Assembly: GCA_903941145.1 (NCBI GenBank)
Contig: CAJANQ010000525.1
Coordinates: 1 to 6,098, forward strand
Length of the DNA: 6,098 bases
Source: an uncultured Actinomycetes bacterium
Lineage (GTDB): Bacteria > Actinomycetota > Acidimicrobiia > Acidimicrobiales > Microtrichaceae
Reading direction: 5' to 3'
The notes under the pieces were generated by a model that saw only the letters and a list, made by a program, of their open reading frames with translations, was not told the origin of the DNA and ran no database searches. Each line of letters begins with the position of its first letter. Positions within the stretch are counted from its first letter, which is position 1. Below, piece by piece: positions 1 to 4,657 of the stretch. A program made the translations under genes and the position numbers.

Positions 1-322
1 CCTCGTCGAAGGTGAACACGTCGATGATCTCGACCTGGACCTTCATCTCGCCCATGGTCGTCACAGCCTTGAGCGGCACGGCGGCCCAGTTCCCCACGGC
101 CCGGATGGCGCCGGTGGCCTGCAGCTCCATCGAGTCGAACATCTCGTGCGTCCCCGCAAAGAACGCCCGGACGGCCTCGCGGCCGACGTGCTCGGGGGCG
201 TCGACCGGGTCGGCCACGACGGCATCGGCGGCGAACAGCGCCGCGACGGCGTCGACGTCGCCCGCGCTGTGGGCGGCGGTGTACTGGTTCACGACGTCAC
301 GCATGTGCTGGACGGTCGGCAT
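1..322 (-). CDS. Delta-5-3-ketosteroid-isomerase-like protein (SnoaL/NTF2 fold), 3' end outside window
   Basis: The 107 visible residues begin MPTVQHMRDVVNQY and form a small alpha+beta-barrel protein of the SnoaL/NTF2 superfamily. Compared from memory with the Comamonas testosteroni steroid delta-isomerase, it aligns almost without gaps: Tyr14 and Asp38 fall at the same numbers, and Asp101 (in EIIDVF) matches Asp99. These are the oxyanion-hole Tyr, the proton-shuttling Asp and the second oxyanion-hole acid. The family moves a double bond from delta-5 to delta-4 in 3-oxo-steroids; relatives include limonene-epoxide hydrolases and polyketide cyclases, so the substrate is inferred. The family is usually about 125-140 residues, so roughly 20-30 are missing past the left edge. 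The ATG start is supported by AGGAG 8 bases upstream. It lies 63 bases downstream of the SDR gene on the same strand, so co-transcription is likely. Confidence 0.85.
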   Translation of the reverse strand, partial: MPTVQHMRDVVNQYTAAHSAGDVDAVAALFAADAVVADPVDAPEHVGREAVRAFFAGTHEMFDSMELQATGAIRAVGNWAAVPLKAVTTMGEMKVQVEIIDVFTFDE

Positions 323-335
323 GGTGGTCTCCTGT

Positions 336-356
336 GGGTCGGGTCGGTGGGGCGGG
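336..356 (+). other. Potential G-quadruplex motif upstream of the isomerase gene
   Basis: The plus strand has four G runs (336-338, 341-343, 349-352, 354-356) separated by loops of 2, 5 and 1 bases, which satisfies the common G3+N1-7 rule. The octamer GGGTCGGT also occurs twice, at 341-348 and 354-361. The stretch lies between the SDR stop and the ribosome binding site of the isomerase gene. Because both genes are on the minus strand, the G-rich strand is the transcription template and the mRNA is C-rich here, so any structure would form in DNA and not in the message. Such motifs arise by chance in GC-rich genomes. Confidence 0.25.
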
Positions 357-371
357 TCGGTACGGAACTAG

Positions 372-389
372 CTGACCGGGACCGGTCAG
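372..389. repeat. Perfect 8-bp inverted repeat across the SDR stop codon
   Basis: CTGACCGG (372-379) and CCGGTCAG (382-389) are exact reverse complements separated by GA. In RNA this would fold as a 7-bp stem with a 4-base loop. The right arm contains the SDR stop codon (386-388). No T-run follows on the minus strand, so it is not a standard intrinsic terminator. It could be an mRNA-stabilising or attenuating hairpin between the SDR and isomerase genes, or a DNA-binding site. Confidence 0.45.
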
Positions 390-1234
390 GACGACTTCTG
401 CATGGCGCCGCCGTCGACGGGCAGCTGCACGCCGGTGACGTAGCGGGCGTCGTCGGAGCAGAGCCAGAGGATGGCGTTCGAGATGTCGGCCGCCTCGATC
501 CACGGGATCGGCATGGTCTGCATGGTCTCGAGGAACTCCCCGGCGTCGTCGAACGTGGGGTTCTCCAGGTCCATGCGCACCAGCCGGGGGAACACGTCGT
601 TGTTGATCATCGGCGTGTTGACCGAGGTCGGGTGCACGGTGTTGACGCGGATGTTGACCGGCGCCATCTCGTTGGCGAGCGCGCGGGCAAAGCCCACGAC
701 GCCGTGCTTGGCGGCGCTGTACGCCGGGGCGCCGTAGAAACCGCGGATGCCGGCGGTCGAGGACGTGATGACGATCGACCCGCCGTTGCCGAACTCGACC
801 ATGCGGTTCACGCCGGCACGGACCGTGTTGAACACGCCGGTCAGGTTGATGTCGATGGTCTCCTGCCAGGACTCCGAGCTGAGCCACTGGGTAGGGCCGG
901 GCGAGTAGGTGCCGGCGTTGGCCAGGATCACGTCGAGGCGGCCGTACTTGTCCAGACCGCCCTTGAGGACCTCTCGCACGGCGTTCAGGTCGCGCACGTC
1001 GGCCTGTACCGCGTGCATCGCACCGCCCACCTGTTCGACCAGCCTCACGGTCTCGGCCAGGTCGTCCGGGGTGGCCAGCGGGTAGGGCGTGTTCGGCAGG
1101 TCGGTGCAGGCGTCGAACCCGATGATCCGGGCGCCCTCCTTGGCAAAGGCGACGGCGTGGGAGCGGCCCTGGCCCCGGGCCACGCCCGAGATGAAGACGA
1201 CCTTGTCCTCGAAACGACGGTTGCGGTCAGTCAT
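386..1234 (-). CDS. Mycofactocin-coupled SDR family oxidoreductase (carveol / hydroxysteroid dehydrogenase type)
   Basis: This 282-residue classical short-chain dehydrogenase is predicted to oxidise a secondary alcohol to a ketone. The Rossmann glycine motif is G17-x3-G21-x-G23 (SGVARGQGRSH), and Asp41 at the end of beta-2 favours NAD over NADP. NAG is at 106-108, and the catalytic set is Asn130, Ser159, Tyr172 and Lys176. The RGQGRSHA motif, the extra segment after beta-2 (about residues 42-60, with YPL), and the HPTSVNTPMI and PIPWIEAADISNA stretches are hallmarks of the subfamily that includes Rhodococcus carveol dehydrogenase. In that family NAD is bound non-exchangeably and is thought to be re-oxidised by the peptide cofactor mycofactocin; no mft genes are visible here. 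The ATG at 1234 is chosen because GAGGGGG lies about 8 bases upstream and the protein starts as its relatives do. The open frame continues to 1339, but that would overlap the divergent regulator gene. Confidence 0.93.
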   Translation of the reverse strand: MTDRNRRFEDKVVFISGVARGQGRSHAVAFAKEGARIIGFDACTDLPNTPYPLATPDDLAETVRLVEQVGGAMHAVQADVRDLNAVREVLKGGLDKYGRLDVILANAGTYSPGPTQWLSSESWQETIDINLTGVFNTVRAGVNRMVEFGNGGSIVITSSTAGIRGFYGAPAYSAAKHGVVGFARALANEMAPVNIRVNTVHPTSVNTPMINNDVFPRLVRMDLENPTFDDAGEFLETMQTMPIPWIEAADISNAILWLCSDDARYVTGVQLPVDGGAMQKSS

Positions 1235-1270
1235 GCGAGTCCCCCTCGAGTCCCTGCTGGTACCCGCGCC

Positions 1271-1282
1271 GAAACTAGTTCC
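1271..1282. promoter_or_regulatory. Candidate operator palindrome in the SDR / dtxR-family divergent gap
   Basis: GAAACTAGTTCC contains the perfect 8-bp palindrome AACTAGTT at 1273-1280. The form AACnnGTT is the core known for KstR, the TetR-family repressor of steroid catabolism in mycobacteria, but the flanking T and A of the full KstR motif are absent. On the minus strand it overlaps a possible -10 (TAGTTT, 1277-1272) with a possible -35 (TTGTCC, 1302-1297) 19 bases upstream, so a bound repressor could block the SDR promoter. The octamer GGAACTAG also occurs at 364-371, upstream of the isomerase gene. Which protein would bind is unknown. Confidence 0.35.
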
Positions 1283-1307
1283 CTCGGAGAACGGGCGGAC
1301 AACGTCG

Positions 1308-1320
1308 TACACTCCGCTCC
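1308..1320 (+). promoter_or_regulatory. Probable -10 element for leaderless transcription of the dtxR-family gene
   Basis: TACACT (1308-1313) fits the actinobacterial -10 pattern TAnnnT, and exactly 7 bases separate it from the GTG start at 1321. This is the spacing expected if transcription starts at the first base of the start codon. No purine-rich ribosome binding site occurs in the preceding bases (CCGCTCC), which supports a leaderless mRNA. No good -35 hexamer is visible 16-18 bases upstream. Confidence 0.55.
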
Positions 1321-1986
1321 GTGAGCACCGACCGGTCACGGGAGTACCACCCCGCCTTCGAGGAGTACTGCGAGGCGATCTGGGAGCTCCACGAGGACGA
1401 CATCGACGTGATCCGCATCCGGATCGCGGAACGGCTCGGCGTCAGCCGGCCCGCTGTGTCGGAGATGATCCGTCGCATGGAGGCCGAGGGGCTCATCGTG
1501 ATCGGCGACACCATCACACTCACCCCCACCGGCGTGTCGCTCGCCGAGGCCGTCGTGCGTCGCCACCGGCTGGCCGAGCGGTTCCTGACCGACATGCTCG
1601 GTCTGTCCTGGTCCGACGCCCACGACGAGGCCGGCAAGTGGGAGCACGTGATCTCCCAGCCGGTCGAGGAGGCGCTCGCCCGGGTGCTGGGCGACCCCAC
1701 CACGTGCCCGCACGGCAACCCGATCCCCGGAGCGGCCTACGCGGCCCCCGACGCAGTGTCGCTCGGTGGCATCGCCCCCGGCTCACGGTTCACGGTGACC
1801 CGTATCCCGGAGGAGCTCGAGTTCGAGCCCGGGATGCTGGACTTCCTCGAGGCGAACTCGCTGGTCCCCGGCTACTCGGGGGTGCTGACCGGCATCTCGC
1901 CGGACGGCACCGCGACGGTCGAGATCGAGGGGCGGGCCGTCGGCATCGGCGCCTTCGCCACCGAACGCATCCTCGTCACCGTCTGA
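1321..1986 (+). CDS. DtxR/IdeR/MntR-family metal-dependent transcriptional regulator
   Basis: This 221-residue protein has the full three-domain DtxR layout. An N-terminal winged helix-turn-helix carries its recognition region at about 34-57 (IAERLGVSRPAVSEMIRRME). The metal-binding dimerisation domain spans about 70-137, with RRHRLAERFL and HDEAGKWEHVIS, and a C-terminal SH3-like (FeoA-type) domain spans about 147-221. Family members bind Fe(II) or Mn(II) and then DNA, usually repressing metal uptake. Aligned to DtxR, the ancillary-site ligands are kept (His82, Glu86, His101, Glu169). In the primary site Met10 is replaced by Glu15 and Cys102 by Gly105, while Glu108 and His109 remain. Glu18 matches MntR Glu11. 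Cys129 and His131 sit in CPHGNPIPG. Metal preference therefore cannot be read off. The GTG start follows a -10 at leaderless spacing. The gene is divergent from the SDR operon. Confidence 0.9.
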   Translation: MSTDRSREYHPAFEEYCEAIWELHEDDIDVIRIRIAERLGVSRPAVSEMIRRMEAEGLIVIGDTITLTPTGVSLAEAVVRRHRLAERFLTDMLGLSWSDAHDEAGKWEHVISQPVEEALARVLGDPTTCPHGNPIPGAAYAAPDAVSLGGIAPGSRFTVTRIPEELEFEPGMLDFLEANSLVPGYSGVLTGISPDGTATVEIEGRAVGIGAFATERILVTV

Positions 1987-2014
1987 CGCCGTTCCTTCGA
2001 GCGCCCCTGCTCCG

Positions 2015-2066
2015 CCGAACTCGTGACGATCTGGTCCCTCTGTGGACCAAAGTGTCACGAGTTCGG
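2015..2066. repeat. Nested 52-nt hairpin between convergent genes (bidirectional terminator or palindromic repeat)
   Basis: CCGAACTCGTGAC (2015-2027) and GTCACGAGTTCGG (2054-2066) are perfect 13-bp inverted arms. Inside them, TGGTCC (2032-2037) and GGACCA (2044-2049) form a second 6-bp stem around the loop CTCTGT, separated from the outer stem by a 4x4 internal loop. The element starts 28 bases after the stop of the dtxR-family gene and lies 14 bases past the helD stop on the other strand, as a shared terminator would. Neither strand has a T-run afterwards, so it is not a textbook intrinsic terminator. Its size and clean arms also fit a dispersed REP-like element. Confidence 0.75.
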
Positions 2067-2080
2067 GAGATGGAAGTTGG

Positions 2081-4192
2081 TCAGACGGGGAAGAGGGTCG
2101 GCGTGGGGTCCTCGAGCACGTCGGGCAGCTCGCCCGCGTAGACCACCGACAGGCGCTTGGTCGACCGGGTCAGCGCCACGTAGAGCGACTGGGCGCCCCG
2201 CGACTCCTCGGTCAGGATCCGCGCCGGCTCGACCACCACGACCGAGTCGAGCTCGAGTCCCTTCACCAGGCTCACCGGGACCACCATGACCTGCCGGTCG
2301 AGGCCCTGACGGGTCGCCCGGCCGTGGTCGATCCCGGCGTCGGTGAGCGCCGCGTCGATGCGGTCGACCAACGAGCCCGGGACCACGACGGCCACGTTGC
2401 CCGAGCCGACCTGCTTGGTCTCGCGGCGGACGGCGTCCACGACCTCGAGGTCCAGATGGGCGTCGTCGGTGCCGGCCAGTACCGGCTCGTCGCCCAGGTG
2501 GCGGACCGAGGTCGGCGGCTTGAGCTGCGGCGCAGCGACCCGCAGCACCCGCGACGCCATCTCCATGATCGGGCCAGGGAGGCGGTAGCCGGTGGTGAGC
2601 TCGAAGCGGCGGGGCTCGCGGCGCACCGGCAGGTACTCCAGCACGTCGTCCCAGGTGTCGTGCGGCCAGGCGCCGGTGGCCTGGGCGACGTCGCCGACGA
2701 TGGTCATCGACCCGTTGAGTGAGCGCCGGTCAAGCATGCGCAGCTCCATGGGCGAGAGGTCCTGGGCCTCGTCCACCACGATGTGGCCGTAGGTCCGGAC
2801 GCCGTCGGAGTCTTTGTGGCGCGGGCGCGGGCCCAGCAGCTCGAGGGCCTCGTCGAGCACCGGCACGTCGTGCTTGGTGAACACCGGCGAGTCGGGGAAG
2901 TTCACGCGGGGGCGGAACAGCCGCGGCCACTCGTCGTCACGCAGGCGGCCGTTGGACGCCAGCCGGAGCAGCGCCCGGGACCCGAACAGGTCGTTGAGCA
3001 GCTCGGCCGGGGTGAGGACGGGCCACATGCGCTCGAGCGCCTCGCGGACCATCGGCTCCTGACGGCAACGGTCGCGCACGGTGCGCACGTCGTCGTCGGT
3101 GCGACAGTGCGAGTGCAGCCGCAGGTAGAGCAGTTCCTCGACGTGCTTGCGGCCGGAGTTGTGCGTGCGGGACCGCTGCCGGGCCTGGCGCACGATCTCG
3201 GCCGACTCCTCGGGCGTGACGGTCAGGTACTGCACGCCGTAGGGCACGCGTAGCGTCTCGCGCAGCGGCCGCTGCCGGTCGCGCACTGCCTTGCGGACCA
3301 CGTCGACCATCCGGGGGTCGCCCTTGACCCGGGCCACCTCGTCGGTGTCCATCCCGACCACCCGGGTGTGCGGCACCAGGTCCCCGAGCACGCCGATCTC
3401 CACACCGGCCTCGCCGAGCGACGGCAGCACCTGCTCGATGTACGACAGGAACACCCGGTTGGGGCCGACCACCAGCACGCCCTGGTCGGCGAGCGGGAAC
3501 CGGTGCGAGTAGAGCAGGTAGGCCGCCCGGTGCAGCGCCACGACCGTCTTGCCGGTGCCGGGACCGCCCTGGACCACCACGATGCCGGGCAGCTCGGAGC
3601 GGATCACCACGTCCTGCTCGGCCTGGATGGTGCCGACGATGTCGGACAGCTTCCCGGAACGGGACTCCTCGAGCGCCGCGATCAGGGCGCCGTGGCCCTG
3701 GATCTCGCCGTGGTCGAGCGCCGCGGTGGCCGAGCCGAACAGCTCGTCGTCGATGCCCAGCACGGTGCGGCCGCGGCTGGCGAAATGGCGGCGCCTGCGC
3801 AGCCCCATGGGGTTCACGCCCGTGGCCCGGTAGAAGGACTCGGCCACCGGGGCCCGCCAGTCCACGACCACCGGGTCGTGGTGCTCGTCGGAGACGGCCA
3901 CACGGCCGATGTAGAACCGCTCGCCGTCCGGCGTGGGGTCCGGGCCGTCGACCACCGGCTCGGTGTCGATCCGGCCGAACACCAGTGCCAGGTCGCCAAA
4001 GTCCTTGTTCGACAGCCACGCACCCACCTGCTCGTGGACGACGTCGCGCTCGAGGCGGTTCTGGAACGTGCCGCCGGCCCCGCCCTCGGACGCGTCGCGC
4101 AGCTCGGCCATGGAACGACGGGTCGCCTCGAGGCACTCGTACGCGTGGTCGACGTAGGCCTGTTCAGCCTCGAGCTCGGGATGGTTCGACAC
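2081..4192 (-). CDS. helD: HelD-like RNA polymerase recycling motor ATPase (UvrD/Rep superfamily 1)
   Basis: This 703-residue protein uses ATP to pull stalled or inactive RNA polymerase off DNA and RNA. Order of features: a helical N-terminal segment (about 1-60, probably the coiled coil that enters the polymerase secondary channel); a HelD-typical region with ERFYIGRVAV and PVVVDWRAPVAESFYR (about 90-125); Walker A GGPGTGKT (209-216); a long family-specific insertion (about 250-440); Walker B VDEAQD (473-478); motif III GDVAQAT (500-506); KGLELD (644-649); and motif VI YVALTR (671-676). All ATPase motifs are intact. The length is near that of actinobacterial HelD and below Bacillus HelD. Some actinobacterial relatives (HelR) protect against rifamycins; that role is not shown here. 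The GTG at 4192 is preferred over an upstream GTG at 4252, because AAGGA precedes it by 4 bases and the product then begins SNHPELEAEQAYVD, as in relatives. It stands alone, convergent with the regulator gene. Confidence 0.92.
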   Translation of the reverse strand: MSNHPELEAEQAYVDHAYECLEATRRSMAELRDASEGGAGGTFQNRLERDVVHEQVGAWLSNKDFGDLALVFGRIDTEPVVDGPDPTPDGERFYIGRVAVSDEHHDPVVVDWRAPVAESFYRATGVNPMGLRRRRHFASRGRTVLGIDDELFGSATAALDHGEIQGHGALIAALEESRSGKLSDIVGTIQAEQDVVIRSELPGIVVVQGGPGTGKTVVALHRAAYLLYSHRFPLADQGVLVVGPNRVFLSYIEQVLPSLGEAGVEIGVLGDLVPHTRVVGMDTDEVARVKGDPRMVDVVRKAVRDRQRPLRETLRVPYGVQYLTVTPEESAEIVRQARQRSRTHNSGRKHVEELLYLRLHSHCRTDDDVRTVRDRCRQEPMVREALERMWPVLTPAELLNDLFGSRALLRLASNGRLRDDEWPRLFRPRVNFPDSPVFTKHDVPVLDEALELLGPRPRHKDSDGVRTYGHIVVDEAQDLSPMELRMLDRRSLNGSMTIVGDVAQATGAWPHDTWDDVLEYLPVRREPRRFELTTGYRLPGPIMEMASRVLRVAAPQLKPPTSVRHLGDEPVLAGTDDAHLDLEVVDAVRRETKQVGSGNVAVVVPGSLVDRIDAALTDAGIDHGRATRQGLDRQVMVVPVSLVKGLELDSVVVVEPARILTEESRGAQSLYVALTRSTKRLSVVYAGELPDVLEDPTPTLFPV

Positions 4193-4204
4193 AGGATCCT
4201 TGCA

Positions 4205-4283
4205 ACTACGCCCTTCGGGTGCCGGCCGAGCCCCTCCCGACCAGTGCAGCACCCCGATTCAGGGGGTTCGTCAGACTACGCCC
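4205..4283 (-). promoter_or_regulatory. helD leader with a duplicated 9-mer and a possible promoter
   Basis: On the minus strand the 9-mer GGGCGTAGT occurs twice, at 4283-4275 and 4213-4205, 70 bases apart, both between the small gene's stop and the helD start. The distal copy contains TAGTCT (4278-4273), a plausible -10, with a poor -35-like TGGCCC (4301-4296) 17 bases upstream. The proximal copy contains TAGTTG, directly before the AAGGA ribosome binding site. The repeats may be a regulator's half-sites or simply two related promoter cores. Confidence 0.3.
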
Positions 4284-4292
4284 GGGCGTCCT

Positions 4293-4307
4293 GCGGGGCC
4301 ACCCCGC
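4293..4307 (-). terminator. Short GC hairpin after the small 82-residue gene
   Basis: GCGGGG (4293-4298) and CCCCGC (4302-4307) form a 6-bp, all-GC stem with a 3-base loop, 16 bases past the stop codon of the small minus-strand gene and upstream of helD. There is no T-run. It may act as a weak terminator separating the two genes, though such stems occur by chance in GC-rich DNA. Confidence 0.3.
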
Positions 4308-4323
4308 GCAGCATGGCCGCCCG

Positions 4324-4572
4324 TCAGGCGCCGACGTCCTCGCCGAGCTCCTTGAGGGCGGACCTGAGGGCCAGCCGCAGCCGGCGGGCCGCGTCGGGGT
4401 CGAGGTGGGCCACCAGCCCGGTCCCCGGCGCACCGAGCTCCTCGACGGTGAGCTGCACCCGCAGCCCTGCGTCGTCGTAGTCGTCGCAGATGCCGACCGA
4501 CCAGCTCACGCTGGTGAGGTCGTCGTCGGCGACAGGGGCCGGCACTGGGGCGTCGTCGATGCTGCGTCGCAT
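4324..4572 (-). CDS. Small acidic protein of unknown function, 82 residues
   Basis: I do not recognise this protein. It begins MRRSIDDAPVPAPVADDD, an acidic Pro/Ala-rich stretch, then has a predicted beta-rich part (about 19-45, SVSWSVGICDDYDDAG and VQLTVEEL), and ends with a likely amphipathic helix (about 58-77, PDAARRLRLALRSALKEL). There is no signal peptide, membrane segment or cysteine cluster (one Cys, at 29). The ATG at 4572 is well supported by GGAGG 8 bases upstream. The frame is open to 4842, but that extension would run deep into hemE on the other strand. It is divergent from hemE with an 85-base gap, and 131 bases upstream of helD on the same strand, so co-transcription with helD is possible. 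The good ribosome binding site and ordered hydrophobic pattern make it likely to be real. Confidence 0.65.
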   Translation of the reverse strand: MRRSIDDAPVPAPVADDDLTSVSWSVGICDDYDDAGLRVQLTVEELGAPGTGLVAHLDPDAARRLRLALRSALKELGEDVGA

Positions 4573-4657
4573 CTTCCGATCCTCCCACGGCAGCTGCTCG
4601 ACGAGGACATGTGGCGGCATGGGAAGACCTGCGGCCCGGCGTGGTTGACTGACCCTG
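4573..4657. promoter_or_regulatory. Divergent gap between the small gene and hemE; no canonical promoter seen
   Basis: These 85 bases must carry at least the 5' signals of hemE. They contain no TA dinucleotide on either strand, so no TAnnnT -10 element can exist here. The nearest thing is TTGACT (4645-4650), 7 bases before the hemE ATG, the same spacing as the leaderless element upstream of the dtxR-family gene, but it lacks the critical A at position 2. No ribosome binding site precedes hemE. A 9-codon frame, ATG at 4619 to TGA at 4646, lies just upstream of and in frame with hemE; it has no convincing ribosome binding site. Confidence 0.4.

Noticed and set aside
1235..1320. IdeR/DtxR iron box controlling the regulator or SDR
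   Set aside because: Nothing resembling the TTAGGTTAGSCTAACCTAA-type box was found in this gap or upstream of hemE; only the unrelated AACTAGTT palindrome is present.
146..1324. Long plus-strand open frame of 392 codons opposite the SDR and isomerase genes
   Set aside because: Composition is Val/Gly/Arg/His-rich with no family likeness. It is the GC-skewed antisense shadow of two clearly recognised minus-strand genes.
1235..1339. N-terminal extension of the SDR to a start at 1339
   Set aside because: The added 35 residues match no SDR, would overlap the start of the divergent regulator, and the ATG at 1234 has a good ribosome binding site.
2937..4136. 399-codon minus-strand frame inside helD
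   Set aside because: Arg/Pro/Ala/Gly-rich out-of-frame shadow of helD; every helicase motif is in the other frame.
4193..4252. Upstream GTG start (4252) for helD
   Set aside because: The extra 20 residues look like translated leader, have no ribosome binding site, and relatives begin near the GTG at 4192.
3368..4480. 370-codon plus-strand frame opposite helD and the small gene
   Set aside because: Antisense shadow with no domain signal and no ribosome binding site of note.
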